Positions 23,385 through 35,368 of a stretch of 64,000 nucleotides of DNA are shown piece after piece. The translations under genes and the position numbers were made by a program. The notes below the pieces were generated by a model, which searched no databases, had not been told where the DNA came from, and worked only from the letters and a program-made list of their open reading frames with translations. Source of the DNA: Dasypus novemcinctus (lineage: Eukaryota > Chordata > Mammalia > Cingulata > Dasypodidae). Each line of letters opens with the position of its first letter. Position 1 is the first letter of the stretch. The DNA is taken from the NCBI RefSeq assembly GCF_030445035.2, contig NC_080677.1:108865263-108929262 (forward strand), given 5' to 3'.

Positions 23385-26300
23385 AACATTACCTTTTCTA
23401 AAAGTATATTTTTTATTAAATTATATCATTCATACATTAACATGCATAAACAATGAGTGTATACTGTATAGTAAAGATCATTAATTTACAAAATAAACAC
23501 ACATAACATCATACAGGGGACTCATACATCACCCATCCATCAACACTTTGCATTGCTGTGAAATATTTGTTACAAACTATGCAAGAGCATCATCAAAATA
23601 TTACTAGTAACCATAGTCCCTAGCTTACATTTGGTGTATTTCCCTTCCAAACCACCTTATTTTTGAAAAGTATATTTTTATTACAGAGGTTGTGAACTTA
23701 CAAAACAATCATGCACATGTGTAGAATTCCCATACAGCACCCCTTCACCAACATACCACACCTTGGTGGAACATTTGTAACAGATTATGAGATAATATCA
23801 TCAGACTATTACCACCAACCATGGTTTATAGCATACATTTGGCACACTTTTTCATACACCTTCATTATCAATACAGTACATCTTTGGCATTGATGCAAGA
23901 ATATTGTAGAATTGCTGTTAACTACAGTCTATAGGTTACCTCAGTTGTAGTTTTTCCATGCTTCTCCACATTCCCACCACCCTGCAATAATGAAGTACGT
24001 CTGCTCTAGCTCACAGAAGGATGCTCTTGCATTTGTACCCTCAACCACAGTTCTCATCCACCTGTGGGTTCACTGTGTTATTCAGTCCCTAGATTATTCT
24101 TTAGCTTTCTTTCAATTGACATTTACTTCCCCAGTTGCTACTCACTATAATGTGTTACCATCCATTTCCACACTTTTACAGTCAAGTTAATTAAAACTTC
24201 TACATACATTAAGCATCATTAGTTCTTCTCAACCCTTCTCTTTTCTCCTAATAACTTATACTCTTGATTTTAACTCCATGTGTTTATTCTTCATATTTAG
24301 TTCATATTAATGAGACTATGCAATATTTGTCCTTTTGTGTCTGGCTTTCTTCGCTTAGCATAATGTCTTCAAGATTCATCCATGTTATCATATGTGTCCC
24401 AACTTCATTTCTTCTTACTGCAGCATAGGATTCCATCGTATGTATATACCACATTTTGTTTATCCATTCATTGATTGATGGACACTTGGGTTGTTTCCAT
24501 CTTTTGGCAATTGTGAATAATGCTGCTATGAACATTGGTGTGCAGATGTCTGTTTTTGTCATGGTTTTTAGTTATTCTGGATATATTCCTAGTAGAGGAA
24601 TTGCTGGATCATATGGCAGTTCTATATTTAGCTTCCTAAGGAATGGCCAAACTGTCTTCCACAGAGGCTGCACCATTTTACAATCCCACCAACAGTGAAG
24701 GAGTGTTCCCATTTCTCCACGTCCTCTCCAACACTTATTGTCTGTTTTTTTAAAAATAATGACCATTCTTTGTGGTGTTAGATGATATCTCATTGTTGTT
24801 TTGATTTTCATTTCCCTAATAGCTAGTTATATGGAACATTTTTCATGTGCTTTTTGTTCATTTGTATTTCCTCTTTGGAGAAATGTCCATTTAAGTCTTT
24901 TGACCATTTTTAAATTGGATTGCTTGCTCTTTTATTGTTGAGGTGTATGATCTCTTTATATAGAATGGAAATCAAACCCTTATCAGATATGTGATTTCCA
25001 AATATTTTCTCCCATTGAGTGGGCTAACTTTTCACCTTCTTGATGAAGTCCTTTGAATCACAGAAGTGTTTAAATTTGAGGAGGTCCCATTTATCCATGT
25101 TTTCTTTTGCTGCTTGTGCATTCGGTGTAAGGTTTAAGAATCTACCACCTACCAGCAGGTCTTGAAGATGTTTCCCTACATTTTCTTCTAGGAGCTTTAT
25201 AGAACTTGCTTTTATATTTAGGTCTTTGATCCATTTTGACTTAATTTTTGTATAAGGTGTGAGATAGGGGTCTTCTTTCTTTCTTTTGGCTGTGGATATC
25301 CAGTTCTCCCAGCACCATTTGTTGAATAGACTGTTCTGTCCCAGCTGACTATAGATGTGAGGGTCTGTTTCTGAACCATCAGTTTTGTTTCGTTGGTCTT
25401 TGTGTCTATTTTTATACCAATATCATGCATTTTTACCAGTGAGAGCTCGTCCTCCAACTTCACTTTTCCTTTTTAAGATGTTTCTGACTATCAGGGACTC
25501 CTATCCTTCCAGATAAATTTGATAATTGTGTTTTCCACCTGTTTAAAAAGTGCTGGTAGAATTTTTATTGGGATTGCACTGAATTTGCATACCCATTTGG
25601 GTAGAATTGACATCTTAATGATATTTAGTCTTCCAACCCATGAACATGGAATATTCCTTCAATTATTTAGGTCTTTTAAAATTTCTTTTAGCAATGCATT
25701 ATAGTTTTCTGGATACAAGTGCTTTATGTCCTTGGTTAAGTTTACCCCCAAATATTGATAGTTGCTATTGTAAATGAAATTTTTTTTTTCCTTACTCCAT
25801 CCTCAGATTACACATTACAATTGCATAGAAATACCACTGATTTTTGCATATTGATCTTGGATCCTGAAACTCTACTGAAATAGTTTATTAGCTCTAGCAG
25901 CTTTGTTGTAGATTTTTGGAGACTTTCTAGATATAGGATCATATCATCTGCAAATAGTGCAAGTTTTACTTCTTCCTTTCTGATTTGGATGCCTTTCATT
26001 TCTTTTTCTTGCTTGATTGCTCTAGCTAGAACCTCTAGCACTATATTGAACAACAGGGGTGACCATGGGCATCCTTGTCTTGTCCTTGATCTCAATGGGA
26101 AAGCTTTCAGTCTTTCACCATTGAGTACAATGTTAGCTGTGGGTTTTTCATATATGACCTTTATCATGTTGAGAAAGTTTCCTTCAATTCCTATCTTTTG
26201 TAGTATTTTTATCAAGAAAGGATTCTGTATTTTGTCAAATGCCTTTTCTGCATCAATTAATAAGATCATGTGATTTTTCTTCTTAATGTGGTGTATTGTG

Positions 26301-29300
26301 CTGATTGATTTTCTTGTTTTGAACTGCCCTTGTATGCCTGGTATAAAACCCACTTGATCATGATGAATCATTCTTTTAATGTGTTACTGGATTCGATGAG
26401 CAAGTATTTTACTGAGGATTTTTGCATCTGTATTCATGGGAGAAATGGGTCTATAAGTTTCTTTTTTCATAATATCTTTATCTGGCTTTAGTACTAGGGT
26501 GACATTGGCTTCATAAAATGAGTTTGGTAGCATTAATTCTTGTTCAATTTTTTGGAAGAGCTTGAGTAAGATTGGCTTTAAATCTTCTTTGCCTGCTTGG
26601 TAAAACTCACCTGTGAAACCATCTAGTCCTGGGCTTTTCATTTAAGGAGCTGTTTGATGACTGTTTCAATCTCTTTACTTGTGATTGGTTTGTTGAAGTC
26701 TTCTATTTCTTCTAGAATCATTGTAGGTTGTTTGTACATTCCTAGGAATTTTTCCATTTCATCTTCATTATCTAGTTTTTTGTCATGAAGTTGTTCATAG
26801 TATCCTCTTATGATCTCTCTTATTTCTGAGGGCACAGTAGTAATGTTCCCATTTTCATTTTTTATTTTCACTAATTTGCATCTTCTCTCTTTTTTTTAGT
26901 CAGTCTAGCCAGGGGTTTTTCAATTTTGTTAATCTTCTTGAATAACCAACTTTTGGTTTTCTTAATTCTCTCTATTGCTTTTTTGTTCTCAATTTCATTT
27001 ATTAATGCTCTGATCTTTGTTATTTCATTCCTTCTTCTTGCTTTGGGATTAGTTTGCTGTTCTTTCTCTAGTTCCTCCAGTTGTGTAGTTAGGTCATTGA
27101 TTTTAGTCCTTTCTTCCTTTTTAATGCAAGCATTGAGGGCTATACATTTTCCTTTCAACACTGCCTTTGCTGCATCCCATAGGTTCTGATGTGTTGTATT
27201 CTCATTGTCATTCATCTCAAGATATTTATTGATTTCTCTTGAGATTTCTTCTTTGACCCAAAGTTTATTTGAGTATGTTGTTTAATCTCCATGTATATGC
27301 AAATTTTCCCTTTTTCTGCTGCTTGTTGATTTCCAACTTTATTCCATTATGATCACAGAAAGTACTTTGTATAATTTCAACTTTGTTGAATTTATTGAAA
27401 TCTGTTTTGTGACTCAATATATGGTCTATCCTGGAGAAAGAACCATGAGCACTTGAGAAGAATGTATATCCTGCTGTTTTGGATATGTCTATTAGGCTTA
27501 TTGGCAATATTTTGCATATGTCTATTAAGTTTAGTCAATTTATCATATTATTCAAGCTCTTTGTTTCTTTATTGATCCTCTGCCCAGATGTCCTATCCAA
27601 TGCTGAGAGTGGTGTAATGAAGTCTCCAACTATAATTGTAGAGATGTCTATTTCTCCCTTCAGTTTTGCTAGCATTTGCCCCATGTATCTTAGGGCATCC
27701 TGGTTAGGTGCATATACATTTAAGATTATTTCTTCCTGGTGAATCATCCCTTTTATTAATATGTAATGTCCTTCTGTGTCTCTAATAACAGTTTTGCATT
27801 TAAAGACTACATCCTCTGATATAAGTATAGCTATCCCAGCTTTTTTTTGGTTACTTCATGCATGGAATATCCTTTTCCAATTTCACTTTCAATCTGTTGG
27901 TATCCTTATGTCAAATGTGAGTCTCTTGCAGACAGCTATAGATGGCTCATATTTTCTTACCCATTCTGCAAGTCTGTTTCTTTTGATTGGGGAGTTTAAT
28001 CCATTAACATTCAAAGTCATTACTGTAAAGGCAGTTCTTATTTAATCTATTTTGATCTTTGGGTTTTATCTTTTATTTTATTTTCACTACTCTTTTGACA
28101 CTTTTAGTTACTGTTACTGATACAGTCATCATTTCTAGACTCTCTTCCAAGCCCCTCTCTCCTGTCTTTTCTTTTCAGGCTGTAACACTCCCTTTAGTAT
28201 TTCCTGCAAAGCCAGTCTTTTTGTTATAAACTCTCTCAGTTTCTGTTTATCTGTGAATATTCTAATCTCACCCTCATTTTTGAAAGATAATCTTGCCAGA
28301 TATAAAATTCTTTGTTAGCAGTTTTTCTCTTGCAGTATCTTAAATATATCATACCAGTGCCTTCTTGCCTCCATAGCTTCTGATGAGAAATCAGCACTTA
28401 CTCTTATTGGATATGTTTTATGCATTGCTTTTCTCTTGCTGCTCTCAGAATTCTTTGTTGTTGACATTTGACATTCTGATTAGTATGTGTCTCAGAGTTG
28501 ACCTATTTGGATTTATTTGAATAAGAGTATGTTGTGCTTCTTGGACATGGACATCTATGTCTATCAATAGGCTTGGGAAATTTTCCACCATTATTTCTTC
28601 AAATACTCCTTCTGCCCCTTTTCCCTTCACTTCTCCTGGGATACCCATGCACATATGTTTGCATGTCTCTTACTATCATTTAGTTCCCTGAGACCCTGTT
28701 CAATTTTTTCCATTCTTTTCTTCACCTGTTCTTCTGTATGTTTGCTTTCAGAGACCATGTCTTCAAGCTCACTGATCCTTTCTTCTGCTTCCTCAAATCT
28801 GTTATATGCCTCCAGTGTATATTTAATTTCATTTATTGCACCTTTCATTCCCATAAGGCCTGCTATTTTTCTATTTATGCTTTCAAATTCTTCTTTGTGC
28901 CCCCCCCCCAGTGTTTTCTTAATATCCTTCATCTCTTTAGCCATCTCATTGAATTTATTAAGATTTGTCTGAACATACATGGTTAGTTGTCTCAACTCCT
29001 TTATGTCATGTGCAGGGTTATCTTGTTCCTTTAACTGGGCCATATCTTCTTGGTTCTTGGTATGGATTGTAATTTCTTATTTGGGTTTTCACATCTGACT
29101 TGCTAGAGTATTTATTCTGGGTGCAGTTTCTCCCTTTAGTTTAGGGTTTTCTTGTCTTTTCTCCTTTGCTTGTTGTGTAATAGGAGTTGAAGATGTAGTT
29201 GGTGCTGTAAGCTATGGAGGCTGAAGTTGCCCACATTGCCTCAGGAATTGATGAACTTCATTCACCTTTCTCCTCTGTCAGGAGTAGGGACAGAGCTGCT

Positions 29301-29429
29301 GCCATATAATAATCCACGTTGGGCAGAACAAGACTGTCTGTAGTTGCCTGGAGAGACTGGTGAAGCTTCACACCCCTTCCTCTCCTACCTTGGGTGGGGA
29401 TGGAGCTATAGTTGTGGGCAGCAGTCTAT

Positions 29430-30240
29430 GCAGTGTGGGTCCAAAAGGACCACAGTTGCCCCGGTAAACTGATGTAGCACCAGACCCCATCCCTGCCCAA
29501 CAATCTAATCCATGTGGGCTGAATATGTCCACATTTGTCCTGAGAGGCTGAGGGAGTTCTGTCCCTTCTGCCCTTTAGGGGATGGGAATGGAATCACCAA
29601 TGCCCAACAGTTCAGTCCCTGTAGGCCAAAAGTACCCACCATTGCCTGGGGAAACACCAGCCCTCTCTTATCCTATTAGGGCATGGGGTTGGATCCACAG
29701 GCACCCAACAGTTCAGTCCTTGCAGGCCAAAAGTACCCACTGTTGTCTGGAGAGGTTGTGGAGATACCAGACATTCTATTGGGGGTGTGGGTCGATTCAT
29801 ATGCATCCAACAATCCAGTTCATGCAGGCTGAAAGTGTCTGCTGTTGCCCAGAAAGGCTGTGGAAACAAGAGCTCCCTCCTTTCCTATTAGGGGTGAGGG
29901 TGGATCCACAAGTACCCACCAATCCAGACTGTGTGGGCCAAAAGCACCTGCAGTTACCCAGAGAGGCTCGGCAAATAGTCTGTCTCTTGTCCTGTTAGGG
30001 ATGGAGGTGGAACCACGGGTGCCCAAAGGTCGGGTTTGTGCAGGCCAAAAGCACCTGCAGGTGCCCTGAGAAGCTGAGGGAACACAAGCCCCCTCATCTC
30101 CTATGGGAAGACAGAGGTAGAGATGGACTTGAAGGAACTCAACAAACCAGTTTGTGTGGGCTGAAAATGCCTACTGTTGCTGGGAGAGGTCAAGGATACC
30201 TAGCTCCTCTCCTATCCTATTGGGGTGTGGGGATGTAGCC
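29430..30240 (-). repeat. Tandem monomers in the L1 5' UTR
   Basis: Diverged units about 101-116 bp long, each with a 'ggccaaaag' or 'ggctgaaa' core: at 29517, 29624, 29725, 29827, 29936, 30043 and 30159. They lie between ORF1 and the unique 5' part of the L1, in the position of promoter monomers. Confidence 0.85.
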
Positions 30241-30254
30241 CCACAGACTATTCA

Positions 30255-32520
30255 ATCTATGCCAGTGGAGAGCAACTGCAGTTGCCTGGAGAGCCTGGTG
30301 CAGGTTCCACCAGCTTCCTCTCTGCTGGAGGTGGGGCTGGAGCCTAGGCTAGGGCTGCAGGTCAGTCTTGGTGGAAAGAAGCCTGTCACTAACTTCACTG
30401 GATTTTCAGTCAGCCAGGCTTCCCGTCATGCCAGGGGCAAAGTAAAAATGGTGGCCACTGGGCTCTTTCCAACTTATACAGGCTCAAACCCTAGTTGTTT
30501 CTAGGGTTATACTTTAGCCAGCTGAGTCCACTAATCAGTAGCTGAGGTTGGTGGACAACTGTCTCTTCCTCCACCGTTTATAGGAAATGGAGCTTCTAAC
30601 TCCAGCCATGGAATAGCACCTGAGGCAGCTTGCATTGCTAGAGTAGGATGGGCTCTGGTCTCTGAGGCATATCTTTTTTTTTTTTTTTTTTTAATTTTTT
30701 TATTTTTTATTGACTTTGTAATAATATCACATTAAAAATATATATGTGAGGTCCCATTCAACCCCACCCCCCCACCCCCCCTCTCCCCCCCCCCAACAAC
30801 ACTCGTTCCCATCATCATGACACATCCATTGGATTTGGTAAGTACATCTTTGGGCACCTCTGCACCTCATATACATTGGTTCACATCATGGCCCATACTC
30901 TCCTCTATTCCATCAAGTGGGCCCTGTGAGGATTTACAATGTCCGGTGATTACCTCTGAAGCACCATCCAGGGCAGCTCCATGTCCCGAAGACGCCTCCA
31001 CCTCTCATCTCTTCCTGCCTTTCCCCATACCCTTTGTCCATTATGTCCACTTTTCCCAATCCAATGCCACCTCTTCTATGTGGACATTGGATTGGTTGTG
31101 TCCATTGCACCTCTATGTCAAGAGGAGGGTCAGATTCCACCTGGATGCTGGATGCAATCCTCCCATTTTCAGTTGTAATCACTCTAGGCTCCATGGTGTG
31201 GTGGTTGTCCTTCTTCAACTCCATCTTAGCTGAGTGTGGTAAGTCCAATAAATCAGATTGTAGGTGCTGGAGTCTGTTGAGGCTCAGGATCTGGCTATCA
31301 CATTGTCAGTCCAGAGATTCAAATCCCCTAAATATATCTTAAACCCCAACATTAACTGCACCTCCAGCACATTAGCATGAAAGTCTTATGAAGGGAGATC
31401 CCATCTGAGTCCAGATTCATCACACATAAACACCATTTCCAAAGAGGGGCCATCTGCCCTGGTAGTTAACCCCATCGGCCATGACCATAACTCCCATGGG
31501 TCTCTTTAGCCCTCAAAGGAACCAATATCTGGGGGTTGTATCTGCTTTATCTGTCTCTCTGACTCTGCTCAGTTGTGCATGAGGGCAAACCTTCTGCCAG
31601 CCTCCAGACTCTTTTTTAGAAACTCGTAGCCATATAAACTCATTTCTCCTTTCCATTTCCCCCTTACTTTAGGTCAAACAGCATTTTAAAGTCATGGTAT
31701 TTTATGTAGACATGGATATTCTGCTGATCCGCATTGAACCTTCCGTATAAGGTCATTTTCCAGTTGCATCATCAGTTGGTAGTTGATAGTGGTCCCTCGT
31801 TGCCAGGGAGGCTCATCCCCGGGTGTCATGTCCCGCGCTGGGGGGAAGGCATTGCATTTACATGCTGAGTTTGGCTTCGAGACTGGCCACATTTGAGTAA
31901 CATGAAGGCTGACAGAAGGAAATTCCCAGGCACAAAGTTGCTCTAGGCCTTGTTCTTATTTTGGGTTTATCAGCTCACAAGCATAGTCATTAGCATCTGG
32001 GGCTCACTGTTGAACCCTCACTCCCTCCCGGTCCCCACCACTGTACCTGGGAGACTGTCGCTGCTCCCCTAGGGACCACGACAGAGCACCACTGGCCAGG
32101 AACCCAGTACCCCCCCTACTGTGGTTTTTAATTGTTGTCTGAGGCATATCTTGCAGTTTCCCAGAGAGGTGGCACAGGTCCTCCCGGCTTCCTCCCTGCC
32201 AGAGGTGGGGTTGGGGTTTAGGCTACAGTTGCAATCCAATCTGGGTGGAAAGAAGCCAGTCCCTACCAGCACTGTGATTTTCAATCACCCCAGCTTCCCC
32301 TTGAGCCGGGGGTGGAGTCAAAATGGTGGCTACTGGTATCCTTCTGACTTGGACAGGCTCAAAGCTTAACTGTTCCTAGGATTATACTTTAGCTCACTGA
32401 ATTTACTAATCAGTAGCTGAAGTTGGTGCCACACTGTGTCTTTCCTGTTTTTTGGGAAACGGAGCTTCCAACTCCAGCCACAGAATAACTCCCTAGGCAG
32501 CTTGCGCCACGGGCACCAAT
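30255..32520 (-). repeat. Two ~397-bp tandem units of the L1 5' UTR, separated by a later insertion
   Basis: The segment around 30370 (ggtggaaagaagcc) is repeated around 32244. The offset is 1874 bp; removing the 1477 bp added by the nested insertion and its duplication leaves a 397-bp tandem repeat. Both copies share 'actaatcagtagctga' and 'ggagcttc'-type segments. Confidence 0.8.
30676..32137 (-). mobile_element. L1 3'-UTR-only insertion nested in the L1 5' UTR
   Basis: The minus-strand element ends in poly(A) (T-run from about 30672) preceded by an AT-rich stretch and a G-rich tract (C-rich on +, 30762-30794), as in L1 3' UTRs. It is flanked by a perfect 15-bp duplication tctgaggcatatctt at 30661-30675 and 32138-32152. 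I see no ORF2 coding sequence; the whole 1.46 kb resembles xenarthran L1 3' UTR as I remember it. A severely 5'-truncated L1 is the likeliest identity; a non-autonomous derivative or 3' transduction is possible. Confidence 0.75.
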
Positions 32521-33911
32521 CTCTGCAGCGTGGAGGGCTCTATTCATGACTCCTCTTTGCAGTTGAGCAGTCTCCTCCTTTCGTTCTTTCAAGGATGTTA
32601 CAGGATGCTCTTCTAGTCTCCTGGGGCCCCTAAACAGTTCTTTAGACAGCTCTGGGTGATTACTAACTGCCCTGTAGCACAAGCTGACTCTTGGAGCTCC
32701 TTACTCTGCTGCCATCTTGGCTCCCCTCATGCCAACCATTATCTTTTTAAGCATTGTTTCTTGTTTTCATTCTATATCTTCCCAGAACTTTGATATGCTA
32801 GGACTTCTTATTCTTTCCTGCAACCCTCTTAACTATTTTTTTAATTATTATTAGTATTGTTTCTGGGCTACGTTCTGAGTAATGTATTTGTATCCATTTT
32901 TTATTTCATTATCCCAGTTAACTATTCTCTCATAACCTGACTTTAATCTGCAACTTAATCTGTCTGCTAAGTTTTTTTTTCTTTTTAAAATGTATTATCC
33001 TTTTTTTAAAGATACATAGATCACACAAAATTTACATTAAAAAATATAAGAGGTTCCCATATATCACATTCTCCACATGCCCTGTCTGCCAAGTTTTAAA
33101 TTTCAGTTTCTACAGTTCATTGCTTTTGAAACTTTTTTTTCACATTTTTACACACCTGAAATTAGGATACATCTTATAATCAATGGCATTTTGTGATTAT
33201 AATTACCAGTATTTTGATGGTACAAAAATTATGGTACATGAAATTATGAAGCATCTTATAATCAGTGGTGTTTTATTGTCAACAAAATGTGGTATTTATT
33301 TTTCATTTTTAGTTCTATTTGGTTCTTTCTAAAGCCCAAATGACTTGAATTTCTTTATCTATTTTAGAACTTCTTGTTTGTTTCTTTAAACTTCTAAAGT
33401 TTCTTGTATATTCTGTGTCAGATAATTACCATACCTGAAGACTTTGTAAGTATTTCTGCTACTTATTCTTTCTGCTGTTTGTCACTCAGGCTGTATTATT
33501 TTCCTGTTCTATTTAACTATGAGCCAGTTATTTTCCTTGGAACTTTATCTCTTTAAATCTTTTGAGGCCTGGGTTGAAGTTGAATTCCTCTGGAGAGGAT
33601 TTTCATTTACTTCTGTGAGTTGCCTGGGTGTCACTATTAACCTGAGACTACCCTAAAATTATTTGAGACTTTTGGGGGGACTGCCTAGACAGCATAAATT
33701 TAAGCCATAAACTCATGGGGGGACTTATTTGTGGTTGTGAATTCTCAGGGGATATTTTTCCCTGTATCACCCAATGCCAAGATCAAAATAGGCAAGATCC
33801 TTCTTGCTTCCTTTTCCATATGTTTTTATTCCCTTGTTTACTTAACACCAAGAGTACATTCCATTAGGATTGCACCTATATGCAGGGTTTCCCATGAAAT
33901 TCTCCTTGGAT

Positions 33912-34530
33912 GTTGTTTTCGTTTCCTAGGCTGCTTAAAGCAATGGGAATTTATTAGCTTACAGGTTGAGGTTGAGAAAATGTCCATGGCTCTTCTGCCA
34001 CATGGTAAGTCATGTGGCTGTGTCTGCTTATCCCTCTTTTCCTCTCCAGGTTTCAGCTTCTTGCTTTTGTGGCTTTCTCTTTCTGCATTCATTCTGTTTA
34101 CAAAGGACTCCAGTAATAGGATTAAGATGCCTCCCGAATGAGGTGGGCCACACCTTAACTGAAATAGTCTTATCAAAAGATGACTTCCAGAAGAGTGAGT
34201 GGATGTGGCTCAAGTGGTTGAGCACCTGCTTCCCACATGGGAGGTCCAAGGTTGTGTCCCCAGTGTCTCCTAAAAACAAAGCAAAAAACCAAATCGACAA
34301 GCAAACAAATGAAAACTCCAATTCAGGGGAGCCAATGTGGCTCAGTGGTTGAACACTGGCTTCCCACATACGAGGTCTGTGGTTCAATATCTGGCTCCAG
34401 GACCTCCAAAAGAAAAAAGAAAAAAAGAAAGACTATTGAAAAGGGATCACACCCATAGGAATGCATTGACTTTAAGAATATGATTTTCTGGGGGTACATA
34501 TAGTTCCAAACCACCATAGATGTGCTCTAG
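33912..34530 (-). mobile_element. MaLR-type LTR, antisense, split by a SINE dimer
   Basis: Starts 'tgttgttttcgtttcctagg', with 'gggaatttattagcttacag', 'ggactccagtaataggatt' and 'ggtgggccacaccttaactg', then after the SINE dimer 'gggatcacacccatagg' and ends 'gttccaaaccacca'. Closely related to the sense copies at 49377 and 50528. Non-coding. Confidence 0.75.
34193..34430 (+). mobile_element. Dimeric DAS-related SINE
   Basis: Two sense monomers: 34195-34270 ('gtggctcaagtggttgagc') and 34328-34410 ('gtggctcagtggttgaacac', 'tgtggttcaatatctgg'), joined by an A-rich linker 'aacaaagcaaaaaaccaaat'. Inserted in the LTR. Confidence 0.85.
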
Positions 34531-35168
34531 GTTTTATTTCTGGCTCCTGGATCCCTTACAGCCTTCTAGGAGGAAGCATCACAATTCTAGGGTCCAGAGA
34601 AAGTTCGCTTACCTTTCAGGTGTCTTGCTTTTACTTCATTTAGGGCTCTGTGGATTCTTTCATGCCAATCCAGTGATACATTTAAAAAGTTGTTTTGAAA
34701 ATATTTCATATAGCATTTTAGTTGTTTCGTTTGGGTATAATTGTTTAGGTATATCTAATCCACCCACCTCTAGGAAACAAGTCTTCCAACAAAGCTTCTT
34801 TTGGGAAACCCAGCCTGTCTCTTCAGTCTACATGGAGTCCCTGTTACCTGTTCTCATGGCACATTTACTAGCTATATTTTGTTTAAAGATTCATATGACC
34901 TTTAAATGGTCTACATATCCTGTTAGAAGTAGAAAGGCCAGGTCTATATTGCTATTTTAGTCTCAGACCTCAGCACAGTGCCTACCTAGCACATAAAAGG
35001 TATCCAGTGTCTATTGAATAATACATATTTACTGAGTAAATGATTAGATGAATAATTAATCACTAATTGAGAGTGAGAAGCCAAAATTAGGTATTAGTTC
35101 TGACACACTTGTGTGTCTCTGCTTCAAATTCTGCCATTGGAGATGGTGCTTTAAAGTTTGGTGAATTC
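34531..35168. other. Gene-free stretch, nothing recognised
   Basis: No coding exon or repeat that I can name. An open frame at 34520-34960 (146 codons) lacks any family resemblance. Confidence 0.5.
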
Positions 35169-35176
35169 CCATAGAA

Positions 35177-35360
35177 CGGTGCTGTCCAATACAGTAGCTA
35201 TTAGTCACAGGTGGCTGTTTAAATAATGTGAATTAATTAAAATGAAATAAAAAATTCAGTTCCTCAGTTGTAGGAGCTACAAGGAGCTAGTGGCAATCCA
35301 ACTGGGCGATAAAGACATAGAACATTTCCATTATTACAGAAAGTTCTATTGGAAGTGCTG
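35177..35360. mobile_element. hAT-type non-autonomous DNA transposon with 8-bp TSD
   Basis: The 184-bp element has short inverted ends (cggtgctgtccaata at left; tattggaagtgctg at right) and the perfect 8-bp duplication ccatagaa at 35169-35176 and 35361-35368. No coding capacity. Confidence 0.85.
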
Positions 35361-35368
35361 CCATAGAA

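Larger units (their letters stand above)
23399..32733 (-). mobile_element. Near full-length L1 retrotransposon (minus strand), inactive
   Basis: The 5' end reads on the minus strand ggggagccaagatggc (32711-32726), a typical L1 start with a YY1-like motif. The 5' UTR runs to about 29044 with tandem monomers and a nested insertion. ORF1 remnant: 28445-29043, a coiled-coil part followed by an RNA-binding part, frameshifted. ORF2 remnant: about 24302-28000, with endonuclease (27265-27747), reverse transcriptase (25808-26371, FADD motif at 25943-25954) and a C-terminal part, in at least three different frames. The 3' UTR is 23399-24300. Target duplication aaccattatcttttt at 23281-23295 and 32734-32748. 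It lies in ORF1 of an older L1. Confidence 0.88.
16270..33900 (-). mobile_element. Old minus-strand L1, split by later insertions
   Basis: 3' UTR and ORF2 end lie at about 16560-17460, decayed ORF2 continues to about 22750 (near 22680-22720 is the ORF2 N-terminal region), and ORF1 remnants run to 23280. The element resumes at 32749 and continues through ORF1 and 5' region to roughly 33700-33900. The gap 23296-32748 is a later L1 insertion. It also carries six SINE insertions. All frames are broken. Confidence 0.75.

Noticed and set aside
25808-29043. Active L1 ORF1 and ORF2 proteins
   Set aside because: Coding pieces fall in several frames with stops between them; only the reverse transcriptase stretch of about 187 codons is continuous.
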